Positions 12,667 through 23,741 of a stretch of DNA of 64,000 nt are shown one piece after another. This DNA is from Pterois miles (lineage: Eukaryota; Chordata; Actinopteri; Perciformes; Scorpaenidae). The stretch spans positions 9,837,001-9,901,000 of the forward strand of contig CAMQGK010000144.1 in NCBI GenBank assembly GCA_947000775.1, given 5' to 3'. Made by a program: the position numbers and the translations under genes. Under the pieces are notes generated by a model. That model did no database searches. It had not been told where the DNA came from and saw nothing but the letters and a program-made list of their open reading frames with translations. Numbering within the stretch: position 1 is the first letter of the stretch; every line of letters starts with the position of its first letter.

Positions 12667-12778
12667 GGCTGCGATGGCCGAGTGGTTAAGGCGTTGGACT
12701 TGAAATCGCGGGTTCGAACCCTGCTCGCAGCGTTCACCCCCTCCGGGGGTTAATAAAGGTTCATCTTATCTTATCTTA
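12667..12778 (+). mobile_element. tRNA-Ser-derived SINE (head plus short tail)
   Basis: The head looks like tRNA-Ser(UGA). GCTGCGA at 12668-12674 pairs perfectly with TCGCAGC at 12725-12731, as in an acceptor stem. The D-arm/A box is TGGCCGAGTGGTTAAGG, the anticodon loop CTTGAAA is present, and the T-arm/B box is GGTTCGAACCC. The 3' half of the anticodon stem and the whole long variable arm of a serine tRNA are missing, so it is not a working tRNA gene. The tail has 'ccctccgggggttaataaagg' split by a base change, then (TCTTA)n. A tail of the same kind stands alone at 35579-35612. Confidence 0.75.
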
Positions 12779-12786
12779 CTGGTACC

Positions 12787-12820
12787 ACAATAAAAGCCAT
12801 TAAATAATGGCTTTTATTGT
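12787..12820. repeat. Perfect inverted repeat, 15-bp arms, 4-nt loop
   Basis: The arm ACAATAAAAGCCATT is followed by AAAT and then the exact reverse complement AATGGCTTTTATTGT. A third partial arm copy ('attggcttttat') follows near 12838-12849. It lies 8 bp after the SINE tail. Its function is unknown. Confidence 0.9.
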
Positions 12821-12849
12821 TTATTATTTATTGTTTTATTGGCTTTTAT

Positions 12850-14996
12850 CGCAGCATTGTATTTCACATTTATTCATCATGCTACCAATGTTTAAAGGCC
12901 TTTATTTATGCTCAAAATAATTTATTTTTATTAATTAGTGTTATTATTATTTGTATTGATACATCTAGTGTGTTTTAATAGTACAGGTCCCAGAGGTTTG
13001 TTCAAAATGATGTGTGCTGACAGCAGGGGACAGCAAACACAGGCTCAGAGGATCCATCCAAGTCAGATTTTTTTTAATAAAGAAAATTAAAGAAAATGGT
13101 CAATGATGTTGTCCATGTGTGTGTTGTACACAGTTTAAATCCTACGCATGAAAGAAGACTTCAGCAGTTACAACAAAAAGTAATATATAGGGATTACATA
13201 ATCAAAATACATTTAGCTAGTGCTGAAAAAGCGTCAGACATAAATACTTAAAACAAATAGTTTTTTTATTAGTGACACTCTTAAAGGTTTAATCATTTTT
13301 TTTGCCAAGAGCTAGATGAGAAGATCATGGCCATGCTCATGTTTGAGAAGTATCAATCTTTTTTCAAACTCTGCAAGAAAGTGATTAAGCTCATTTGAAA
13401 ATGTTAATTCCTGTAAGGATTATTATCAGTTTAAAATGTAAATGGAGAACTCAGACAGCAGGCAGTATATTGCCAGACTGAAACGATCAGGAGCAAATGG
13501 TGAGCTAATAAAAGGTTTGAAGGTACACCATGAAAAAAGTTCAGCCAGACACAACAAAAGAGTACTTTTTTGTGCACCAAGATATCTCATGGTGTCTGAG
13601 ATGATGCAGTGGAGCACTTTAATGCATTATGCTGCCATTCAGAGTAAATTAGCTAATGGGCAATGAATGTACTGTATGCTGTAGCTCATTTTTGGCTGAC
13701 ACGCTACTGCTGTCACCGGCTGTCTGATAAATGAGCAGTGATCTCCCAGAAAAAAAGTGGAAAACATCTAGATAGATTGTTTTTTTTAAAGAGATATTGT
13801 AGCACAAAAAAAACCTGTATTAGTTTAGCCCATTTGTTGCCATTCATTCATGTTACTGGCTGGCTGAGAGATCTCCAATTACAGCACTGCAGCCTTATGT
13901 CAAAGAATTTCAACAACTCTGAGTGTTAAAATGGGTTTTTGTGTGCCGTTAAGATGCACAACGTTTGCTCTGCTCAATATCCTGTGTGCAATTATGCATT
14001 TTAGTGAAAACCTTTCTAAACTTGAGGAATGCCTTACTATTGTTATTTTTTATACCTGTTGGCTCTACTGAGCTCCTCTTTTGTGATTGTTTCTGTCTTC
14101 AGTATCAAGATAGAAAACAGCAGTAAGAATGTCATTTTGACAAATCATCATCATGTCATCAACATGTTGATCAAAATGTCTGGATTTCACTCGTGCTGGT
14201 TCAGAGAGAGATTTGTCTGGCTGCAGTGACTTTGAGGTAGAACAGTCATATAAATATATAGTGCCATTATTCTGTGTATTGCTCAAAAGAGAAACCACCC
14301 AGAAGGACAGAACTGACCAGAAGCCAATTCACAGAAAGTGCCTGTAGATGTGTATGTTGGCGTGTGCCTAGATGAAATTTAACTGCATCCAAACTATGTT
14401 TTCTAAAAGCATCTCGGCCCTGAGAGCCTCCAGGCGAAAAGGCTCCAGTTCAATTGCATCACTTACACAGCCCCTGCAACTGTACTGTGTGACAGTGTGT
14501 CACACACTGCTGTTAGCTTGGGTAAGGAATGCTAGCATGACTAATAGAGGTATTGGAGGAATAGAGGAGGAATATTGTAATATGCTCCAAAGTCCAGAAA
14601 TAGACTATGCCAGTTCTCTGCCTTGGCAGATTTTCATGTTGTTAGTAACGGAGGCAAGTAAAACCAGTAGCTACATTTTTGTAGAGCTGTTTCATGGGAG
14701 CAAATGACAAATCTGAACCCTTGTAAAGGACATATACAGTATAACTTAATATTAAAGTATCGGTGGGATTGTTTGATATGTCCTACAGCCAAAACACTTA
14801 ATGGCTTCTTGACATGTATAAGCCCAGATATCTGGTTTCATCATTTTAGACATTTGACTTATTGTTGTAGTAAGAACATCCATGGTTTTACCTTATAGAG
14901 AATTACGAGGCAAATTTTGTCCCGCCTCAAGCTGTCAACAAAACTCAAATGGGTGTCTCCATGGAAAACACTGTTATATACTGTATATATGTGTTA
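12850..14996. other. Unique-looking DNA, no gene recognised
   Basis: Several short ORFs, the longest being 14372-14707 on the plus strand (111 codons, no domain recognised, ATG near its start by chance). I see no splice-bounded exon and no repeat signature. Confidence 0.5.
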
Positions 14997-14997
14997 T

Positions 14998-15322
14998 ACA
15001 TCCATCCATTGTCAACCACTTATCCCGTTAGGGGTCACGGGGGGGCTGGAGCTGATCCCAGCTGGCATAGGGCGAAGGCAGGGTTCACCCTGGACAGGTC
15101 GCCAGTCCATCGCAGGGCACATAGAGACAGACAACATATAGACAGACAACCATTCACGCTCACATCCACACCTACGAGCAATTTAGAGTCATCAATTAAC
15201 CTAAACTACATGTCTTTGGACTGTGGGAGGAAGCCGGAGTACCCGGAGAAAACCCACGCTTACACGGGAAGAACATGCAAACTCCACACAGAAGAGTCCC
15301 AAGCTGGATTTGAACCTGTGAC
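14998..15322 (-). mobile_element. V-SINE-like element, head truncated
   Basis: Same family and orientation as 7250-7549, with strong matches across the GGATGGATGTATA-side tail, 'taacgggataagtggttgac' and the conserved core. It keeps an extra segment (15047-15105, including 'gatcccagctggcatagggc') that the 7250 copy lacks. The tRNA head stops within the B-box region (TTTGAACCTGTGAC near 15309-15322), so the A box is missing. ORFs 14917-15141 and 14949-15347 are its translations. Confidence 0.8.
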
Positions 15323-18300
15323 ATTAAGTATTACCATTTCAGAATAAAATATATTATGTTACTGGATTGTGATTGTTGATGCAATAATGTGTTCATCACT
15401 TTAATGTTGCAGCTGGTAAAGGTGCAGCTACTTTTGACTACTTAATAGCTACTTTGAATATACTTAATAATTACTCTACTTAATAAAACGCCATAGTGTA
15501 TTAGTAGATTTAACGTATATTTTGTATTAAGTATCTGAATCTGCAGAGTAGTTAGTAATTAACACTGTCAAATACATTTATGAAAGTTAAAAGTACAATA
15601 TTTCCCTCTGAGATGTAGTAGAAGTGAGCGATAAAGTAAACATAAAATGAAAATACTGAACTGAAGTACATGTACCTCAAAAGTATACTTAGGTACAGTA
15701 CAAGCCTAAATGTATTTGGTTACATTCCACCACTACTAGAGCATAAATTGTTTAAATTGTTTAAGTGTACAATGTATTTTAATAGATCCAGCCTCTTAAT
15801 TTTGCTCTCAGTGTGCACCAGATTGATGCATTTAACCGTAAAATCATGGATGGGACCTCCGCCTCATTTTGAGCCAGGGAAAGCCCTGACATGGCCTTAG
15901 TACAAAGCAGAGTCACAGTGAATAATCCAGTAGGAGAGGCAGCCCTCAGCTCCGCGGTCTGTGTGGCATCCTAATCAGATGTGCAGATAGGGGGGCCCTA
16001 GACAGGAGCCCCTGCTAATTGGGCTGGTGGTTAGCTGTTCGGTCAATTGTGGGCCAGGTCTCCAGAAGGACAGGTCATCAGGGAGCCAGGCGCTGAGCAC
16101 ATTGCTGTGGTTGTGCTCCCTGGGGGGCCCTGGTTTCCATTGCACTCCTCCAGACATCAGTGAAGTATTGATCTAATGGGAGGACTGCAGTTTTTTTTTT
16201 TTTTTTTTTTTAGAGAAGACTGACAGAGATTTTATTTTGAAAAATAATGCTTCTTTTGGCTAAATAGCCTTATTAAAAAATCCCATTAGTGTATGTTTAC
16301 ATTCTTGTGAGACAATGATTTTATTAGGAAACAGGGATAATAACCATTTGGGGAGTGTGATAATCCTTGCTGATTGTGTCAAATCCTCATCCTCCACTCT
16401 CTGTCCTTTTAAACAAACACCAATTTTCATCCTGCTATTCAAACACATTGTGGTTAAACAATAGCCAATGATCTCTTGATTTGATTTGAACATTCTTAAA
16501 TAATCTTTTTGACAGGTGCTATTTTGTGTCTGTAGAACAAGATAAATTGAATGGTACTGCATTATTATTGTGCTTTAGGAGTGGATATGCTGAATAAAAT
16601 CCCATCCTTTCTTATCTTTTGGGACTGAGGGACCAATGCATCCCCTTTTATTACATCCCAAAATCTACGGATCTACGGAAAGGGGCCCCAGAGACTCGAA
16701 AAAATCAATGAGGATAAATGCTGGCGAAATGGCTGACCCACTCTTCAAATTATACAACAGAGACCAGCCCCCCGTCATAGAAATGATGCATATTCATATA
16801 TATAGTTCTTTGACGTTTTTGATTAATCATTATTGTTTATGTAGTACAGTTTTAACAGGCTCATTTCAAATCATTGGGCTTACACTCAAGATCCAAACTG
16901 AACTTCAAAAATTAAAACCCCAGGCTGAGCCAAAGCTGAGCCTAGTGCAGCCCTGTGTATTTGTGTCTCAACTGGAAACACACTATGTGCACTGCTATCC
17001 ATTTTAACTTGACAAAAGTTGACAATGACATGTCTTTGCACTTCATAAGCAAAGCAGATGACATCAAGCTGTTGTGAAGTTTGGGTTCAGACCAATGGGA
17101 TGTTGACTGGCTTAAAACAATGCTTTCTGTTTTGTGACACCATCACAGTGTTACATTATAGAGATATCTTATAGTGTCGTGAAGGAGACCTGGCAAACAC
17201 ATGTAGTTCAGTTCAGTACATGACCCATAGTTACAGATGGGGTAATGATTCTCTGTCTGCTTGTATTGTCCCTAAGATGAACTCACAGCCAGTCTGGTGT
17301 TGTCCATCCTTTCCTCTATTGTGTGCTGGGAGAGAGCTGATTCACATGATGAGGCTGCATGGAAGGAAACAGCTCAAAGCGTAAATGAATGACCTAATAC
17401 AGAGTTTCTCCATTCCCAGATAGATGGTTAGTGTTGCTGTTGTTGTACAGTATTATTGTGGTAATTTGTCTACAGGAGAGGAAGACCGATGGACGAGAGC
17501 TCTGTGATTATGCAGGTCAGATGATAGATTTGCTTTCAGGTCTTTGTATCTAATTCCATATGGAGGCAAAATTGTTAAGGATATTTTTCCATGTAGTTAC
17601 TGAGCATGAACCAGAAAACTCTAATAGCTGTTCGTATATTAGGTAGTTGTAGTAGGATCTACATGTTAATTTAGTTTCCAACTTTTAATGCCCCTAGACA
17701 AATTAAATCCATTAGAAAGATAAGACATGTTTTATAATATCTGATCCTGAGGATTTATGACTTATACTTACAAGTCTGTCTTTGCCAAAGCAGTGCTGTT
17801 GCAGGTGGAAAAACGTGTGCCTGATCATTCTGGGATCAGTTATTGCTATTAAAATGTTAATGTCGTTGTTCCCCTTATTACACCAGCCTCGTAATTTTTG
17901 CATCACAGTGACAATGTTCTTTGCTATTTGCCTTTATAATTTCCTTGAATTTATTGAAAATAATGTAGTTGTTGTAGTTTTAAAATTGAGTCTAAAATAT
18001 AGAGAAAAAGTGTAAATGTTCTGTAAATGTATTTCAGGGTTGGTTAACATTTGCAAATAATCAGTTGTGATCAGCAATGGTGATTAAGCGTTAGTTTACA
18101 GAAATAGCAGAGGGCTCAATGTAGTACACACAATATTAGATTAAAAAAAAAGTGTCTATCTACAATAACTTCATGCATTATTTCTGTGTGGAGCCTCCAG
18201 GAGGAGTTGGGGTTAGCATCTTAAACATTAATAAATAGAGCATGTCTGTTCTAATGAACAGAAGCATTTAACATACTGTAATATACAAATCAAAGTGTTT

Positions 18301-18354
18301 ACTGTCTTACGCACAGTTAACCCTAAGAGACCCACAGGGCTAGGGGCAATCTCT
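15323..18354. other. Unique-looking DNA with poly-T and a GC-richer block
   Basis: There is a poly-T run at 16191-16211. The 15903-16160 block is more GC-rich than its surroundings and free of recognised repeats, a possible conserved non-coding segment. No exon or transposon ends seen. Confidence 0.45.
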
Positions 18355-18490
18355 CATTCACTTTTAAGGCTAGAGTGCTACAGATATCATATGAAACTCT
18401 AATCTAATCTAATCTAATCTAATCTAAATCTAAGGATCCTTTGGTGCCAACCATGTCATGCTAACATGTTGAGGAGGTTAAATAACATAC
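18355..18490 (+). mobile_element. Repeat family Z internal fragment with (TAATC)n inside
   Basis: The 'atatgaaactc' and 'aaggatcctttggtgccaac' words match 19240-19265 and 20316-20340 of the family Z copy, and the 51590-51680 copy in reverse. A (TAATC)n pentamer run at about 18398-18429 expands it internally. Confidence 0.6.
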
Positions 18491-18952
18491 AATATGTATA
18501 ATAAGTGTAGTCTTTTAAGGGTGAAAGGGATCCTCTAACCTTGTACTTTTTGGACTGAACCCTGAAGGATTTGGGAGTTTTCCACTGAAGGGATTTCCAG
18601 GTTTTGACATGCTTAAAGGTCATATCAAAGGAAAAAAACGTGGTGTAGGAGAGAAAGGAGAAAAAACTGGTAGGCAGAAAGCTGAGACACTAAAATTGAA
18701 TGTTGTACTTGAAAATGTAATTGCTCCTGATCTCCCATCTCAATTCTATTTTGACCTTAAATTCAATTTTATTTAAATTTGCACTGCTACCTTTAGTTTC
18801 ATGCACTTGAAAATGAGGATGATGGTTCTCGTGAAGTGTTGGCCTTGCTGATTTGTGTTGCTGTATCACATAATAAATTGACATTAAATGACCTTAATAT
18901 TAACAACAACAGCATTTGTGATGCAATTAACACAAGAAGGGTTTAGAGTAGG
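18491..18952. other. Unique-looking DNA, no gene recognised
   Basis: No ORF with recognisable content and no repeat seen. Confidence 0.45.
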
Positions 18953-19201
18953 GATGCACCGATGCAACTTTTTCAGTCTCGATACCGATACCGATTCCGA
19001 TACCTGGGCATTGGGTATCAGCTGATACCGAGTACCAATCCGATGCCAGTGTTTATTTACTAAGCTGTATGCTTCACTGTGTGGAAGTGACTGGGATCGT
19101 CATCTTTTATGTGTAAGGAAACATCAGGCCTGACTTAAACATTGATTTCCTAACTTTATAGAATAAAATGTAAAAAATAAATACATATATATAAATTTAC
19201 T
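18953..19201 (+). mobile_element. AGGGATGCACCGAT-type DNA-transposon end fragment
   Basis: Starts TAGGGATGCACCGATGCAAC and repeats 'gataccgatacc' phrases, a typical non-autonomous hAT-like terminus from memory. It runs to about 19201, where a family Z element begins. No right end is visible beyond the later insertions. Confidence 0.55.
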
Positions 19202-20745
19202 AGAGCTGTCAAAGTTAACATCATAATAACACACTAATACAAATACTGTTATATGAAACTAGAAAACCTAAGGCAAGGGTGTCCAAACTTTTTGCAAAGA
19301 GGGCCAGATTCAGTGAGTTTAAAATGTGTGGGGTGTTGACTATTCAGCCTGACACTCTTTGAACCATTAACCTTAAATGCGAATTAATTATTTAATGAAT
19401 TTTTTATTGCAAATGGCATACTTTCACACAGTTTCCTCAGACAGAGCACAAAAACATCTGAATAAGTTTGTACCGAAATAACTCTTTTAAATTCACTAAC
19501 TTCTTAATTCACCACAGGAAAATAACACTAACAGTTATCTTATTTTAGGGCTATATAAATTTTCGTATCATTTGTTCTTTTGTTTTTCAATTTACCATCA
19601 AAAATCCAAAAACAAAAATATGTTATTTGATTTTGAATCAGATATAAAAAACAAAATTTAATTAACATTATTTATTTAGTATTAATATGAAATACCCGAA
19701 AAATGGGCTGCCGGACAGATTTTATTTTAATATTTAAAGCTGAGTATTTGTATATTTGTTTCTTTTAGACCCTAATGTTTGTTATCAATAAATAGGAACA
19801 CAGCATTTAATTTGTCGGGTTTACAAGACTCAGTTCGACTTTCAATTGAAAAAAAAAAACAACAAATGATACACGGATTGAAAGGACTGCATTTTCAAAA
19901 CTGTGGTTTTGATCATCGCAAAAACAACAATTCGCTGAGATTTTAGAATGTCTTCACCTCAGAAGACTAAACATAACTTGCCTGCACTTATTCTTGTCAA
20001 GCCAAACAGGCTAAGCATTTTATTAGCAAATGTTTGAATCTCTTCGAGCTGGTGGTAAAAGTTGACAGGAGGGAGCTGATAGTGCAGACTGCGACACTCT
20101 GCATCACACTGCACTGAGAGATGTCTGCTGTATACCTCCTTATTTGCGCATTGATATTGTTCGGTGGAATGCGTGTGTAGGTGTGTATTTTATACAGTGG
20201 TCAACAGTGCTGCCAGGCCGCATATTATTGATTTTATGATAGAGGCTGCAGGCCGGTGGAAATTTGAACATGGGCCCCAATTGGCCCCCGGGCCGGACTT
20301 TGGACATGCCTGACCTAAGGAATCCATTGGTACCAACTATGTCAACCATGGCAGCTTTTCACAAAAGAGGTAAAATAATGCTGCAAACTTACACAGAATT
20401 TTGGTGAGGAAAAACTCACATGGCCATTTTCAAAGGGGTCCCTTGACCTCTGACCTCAAGATATGTGAATGTAAATGGGTTCTATGGGTGCCCACGAGTC
20501 TCCCATTTACAGACATGCCCACTTTATGATAGTCACATGCAATTTTGGGCAAGTCATAGTCAAGTCAGCACACTGATAACATATTTTTTTTATGCTAAAT
20601 ACAGTACTTGTGAGGGTTCCTGGACAATATTTGTCATTGTTTTGTGTTGATATTTGTCCTATTTGTTTGATTAATGGTGATTAACTATGGACAATCATGC
20701 GATCAGTTGTGATTAGAAGTTTTAATTGATTGCTATTTATTACTA
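19202..20745 (+). mobile_element. Repeat family Z, near full length, split by a hAT element
   Basis: The left end AGAGCTGTCAAAGTTAAC is at 19203-19220. The sequence runs to 19273, is interrupted, and resumes at 20313 with 'acctaaggaatcc'. The right part (20400-20560) aligns with 51400-51560 read in reverse, including 'agtcacatgcaattttggg'. The right end is 'gattaattaactatgg'-like text near 20670-20745. It is non-coding; ORF 20465-20650 is a chance frame. I recall the family as a dispersed fish element with AGGGCTGTCAA ends. Confidence 0.7.
19274..20312 (+). mobile_element. Non-autonomous hAT-type transposon, complete
   Basis: 1,039 bp, flanked by a perfect 8-bp duplication ACCTAAGG (19266-19273 and 20313-20320), the hAT hallmark. 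The ends are imperfect inverted repeats: CAAGGGTGTCCAAACTTT on the left, and on the right, read in reverse, CAGGCATGTCCAAAGTCC, with 'gagggcc' and 'ggcccgggggcc' just inside. No open frame resembles a transposase, so it must have depended on an enzyme from elsewhere. It inserted into a family Z copy, so it is younger than that copy. Confidence 0.85.
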
Positions 20746-21311
20746 AAATAATAAATCGTACACTAGCATCTTGGTAAAAAATGTAGTGTAAACATTTTTA
20801 ATGCAGCAACAAATTGTCAAAACTTACATTAGATTACACTTCTCTCACCTCTTAATTTATGTTTTATTTTGTTGAAATTGGCTTTACTTTCTCATTGTTG
20901 GGGGTCTCGGATCACAATGCAGCATGTGTAAAAATAAAAAATGAAAAAATAACAACAATAATTGCAAACTCAATTATTTTTTTTGTTTTCATCTAACCTT
21001 ATCAAAACCCAGTATGTAGTAATTGAGCTGCTAACCCTTTCCTTTGCTACAAACTGGCCTTGTGCATTTGATGAATTGGTGCTAAATTTGGGGTCATTTA
21101 GATGCAAGCAAGATCAGACCTCTCACAAACTGTTATAAAACGCAGAAATTCAAAAGGTTCACAACTGTGTTTTACAGCTGGTGTCACTGAAACCACAAAC
21201 GGATGTAATGAATCATTTACTGTAGCTTCTAAAACATTTCAAAATCATGCTTATAAGCAATTCTGAAAAATTATAAAGTTCAGTATTTATCCACATTATT
21301 TTTATGGTTGT
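20746..21311. other. AT-rich DNA, no gene recognised
   Basis: Nothing beyond short A/T runs. Confidence 0.45.
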
Positions 21312-21500
21312 ACAAGGGCCGGGTGATACGGCCAAAATATTACATCAAGATATAGCTCATATCATATCTCGATAACAATATATATCACAATACGGCTTGT
21401 AATTTAATAAATAAACCGTTTATAGTAAATAAATAGCTTATTTGTTTATAACCCTGAGCGAATTAAATACTTAACAAATGAAAAGTACTTACTTGAGTGC
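21312..21500 (+). mobile_element. AGGGC(C/T)GGGTGATACGG-type element fragment
   Basis: Matches 8296-8440: 'agggccgggtgatacggcca', then 'atctcgataacaatatatat' and 'aataaataaa'. It is the left end only. The long (TA)n(TG)n tract lies shortly downstream. Confidence 0.6.
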
Positions 21501-21540
21501 AGTTTTAAGTGAAATTATATGAAAAACAGAAATATATGCA

Positions 21541-21541
<1 letters not shown>

Positions 21542-21629
<88 letters not shown>

Positions 21630-21641
21630 TGTGTGTGTGTT
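21542..21641 (+). repeat. Compound (TA)n(TG)n microsatellite
   Basis: About 26 TA units to 21594, then about 23 TG units with one interruption. ORF 21509-21703 is its translation. Confidence 0.98.
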
Positions 21642-22273
21642 GTGATAGAAACAAAATGTTAATATATAACATTTATAACATTATAACATATAAAAATATA
21701 TAAGAGACATTTTTATGTTATAGTTGGTACAATCATGAGCATTTCATATATGAATACCGATAGCAATCAATCAATAAACAAATTGATACATTTCTACAGT
21801 ATATGTTTTCAGTGTGAATTTTAAGTTTTGACTACTTTCTAATTCAATGTACACGAACCTTAATTATGTATTCCTGTTATGATCCAGCGTGTCATGTTTC
21901 CTTGTCAACACAGCATATTCTATGAAGGATAGAAAGGGATCTCTGTAAATGCCACTATTATACATTGAATAGAATGTCACACAAACCTGTGTTTGTGTCA
22001 GCTGGAGACCTATTTTACGTCTCACCAAGAAATACAGCATATAAATACTGTTTTGGAAAAAGAGGTTGCACTTCAACAATGGGATTCACGGTGGAGTGCT
22101 AAACCCAAAGTCCAATGATATATAAATATTATATTATATTAATATTTCACTTGTTTATTTGCCTCACATCGCAACATACATAAATATGTGTGTGTGTGTG
22201 TGCGCATGCATTTGAAGTATACAGATTCAGTTCAGGATTATACACAAGGTTAAAGTTGACACACAGCTGGGAG
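21642..22273. other. Unique-looking DNA, no gene recognised
   Basis: Only a short (TG)n near 22188-22203. One further point: 22044-22095 and 23527-23577 share a near-identical stretch ('gaggttgc', 'cttcaacaatgggattca', 'ggtggagtgct'), so an unclassified repeat occurs in both places. Confidence 0.4.
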
Positions 22274-22519
22274 TTAGAGCCACCTATTTAGAACAACCAC
22301 TGCTCCGTCTTTGTCAGCTGGACGAATAGCGGCCTCTGGATTCTTGGCACTGCACTCCTCATCGTTCATGTTTGAGTACTTACAGTGTAGGGCCTCCTCC
22401 AGATCATTTTCAACTAGTTTGTTAAATGTCACAATCAGAGGGCTCAAGTTGGTTGAAGGGCAAAATGATGACTGGAGAAAAGAAAAAGTGTTTCTGTGTC
22501 CCAGTTTCAGTCTTCTCAA
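22274..22519 (-). pseudogene. Penelope-like retroelement reverse transcriptase fragment
   Basis: An 81-codon minus-strand frame reads ...NKLVENDLEEALHCKYSNM, then about 14 residues later IRPADKDGAVVVL. The I-R/K-P-A/S-D-K-G-G-A-V-V-V motif with preceding acidic text is, from memory, characteristic of the N-terminal part of Penelope-like reverse transcriptases. Here one Gly is replaced by Asp. The frame ends in a stop shortly after the motif, and no catalytic YxDD box or GIY-YIG region follows. A parallel frame (22422-22631) hints at a frameshift further upstream. It is a dead fragment of about 250 bp. Confidence 0.5.
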
Positions 22520-22880
22520 TGTGGGATGACTGTTCAGCAGAATGTGCTACACTTTTGTGAGCAAAAAATGTTTCAAATGGAGTTGTCTCATGAACTTGCA
22601 GTATATGTGTCAGCTTTAAGACTGAATGCATTAACTTTATTAGTCACTGCAAATGAGAGGCATTTACTGAGAGCTGAGTTTTGTGGAGGGGCAAGTGAAA
22701 CAGAGGGACAGAAGCCTACTTTCCACTAGCAGCTTTTCATGTAGGTTAAGATCAAAATCATGGCAAAACAATGCAAACAAAGACGTTGTGAGAAGCAGGA
22801 GGAAGAGAATCACGCTCAAGTTCAGCCCTCTTTCTCAACCAAGACCTACCCCTGCGCCAACAAGTGCCAAGTAGCCTAAA

Positions 22881-23062
22881 AACGACATGTATGTGGCCCG
22901 CCATTTGTTACTCATAACAAGCTGTACTGTTGAAAGACTCTATTCAACAGTCAGAAAAACTGCATAGCATCAGGGCATCATGCAGACTGAACTCTTTGTT
23001 TCTGCTCTCCTTTTCAGTGATCAACACCAGGACCCGTCGTCTCCTGCTGGAATCATCAAAAG
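22881..23062 (+). pseudogene. hAT transposase C-terminal (dimerisation domain) relic
   Basis: From 22881 one frame reads through TSCTVERLYSTVRKTA, then a stop, then HQGIMQTELFVSALLF. This resembles the hAT C-terminal dimerisation region (typical form: T-S-x-x-x-E-R-x-F-S-T-x-R-x-x-K-T followed by M-x-x-E-R-L-x-x-L). The stop near 22968 and the absence of upstream transposase text show it is broken. The match is by eye, so moderate doubt remains. Confidence 0.4.
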
Positions 23063-23741
23063 TAAGCTCATTTCCAATTTTTGTGTGTTTGTGTGTGCGT
23101 GTGCATGTGGTTTATTGTGGCCGCCGAGCCAGGCTATGTTAAAGTGTTATTTTTAAAGTCACTGGGTTGATGCTATTGTGTGTGTGTGGATACGTGACCA
23201 CCATGCCAGGCTGTTAGATGCTGTTAGTGGTCGTCTTGTTGGTGCATTTAACATAACGCTACCTCTGATGATGTATAGGCCTAAGGCTTGTATGATTAAG
23301 CTAAGGTACATTCAAGCATGCATAGCTGTGGTGGCTTATTTTGGTTAACGGGTGCATTTCAGAACCTGCTGAGTAGCCTTTGATTGGTTTTGAATGGGCT
23401 AGCCCACCTGTGCCCACCCACACTGTGATTTCTGCATTGTGCGTTTCTGCAAGTGTGACATGAGGCTGATATGAAACATATTTATGAAACTTTTATTAGC
23501 GCAGAAATGTCAACATTCATTGTTTTGTGAAAAGAGGTTGCGCTTCAACAATGGGATTCATGGTGGAGTGCTTAACCCAATGAGCATATATCCACAACAA
23601 ATGTACAAAGGTTTCACATCCCAGATTTGAAAATATAAACACTGTTGGCCAGATGAAGAAAGAAAGATGTTTGTGACAGATGTAATGAACATCAACAAAA
23701 AAAGAAAGACATTTTAAATATGATCTGAGCGGCAACATCTA
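23063..23741. other. No gene recognised, contains part of a duplicated short repeat
   Basis: 23527-23577 repeats 22044-22095 (see the 21642-22273 entry). Otherwise the stretch looks unique. Confidence 0.4.

Noticed and set aside
14372..14707. 111-codon plus-strand ORF
   Set aside because: No domain, signal peptide or compositional bias was recognised. Chance ORFs of this length are expected in a window of this size.
14949..15347. 132-codon ORF resembling a protein with Arg/His-rich text
   Set aside because: It lies within a V-SINE. The same peptide text appears at 7236-7532 because that is another V-SINE copy.
23018..23061. Candidate 44-bp exon with a good pyrimidine-rich acceptor and a GTAAGC donor
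   Set aside because: The text before and into it reads, in another frame, as a hAT transposase C-terminus, so the splice-like signals are more likely chance. No neighbouring exon was found.
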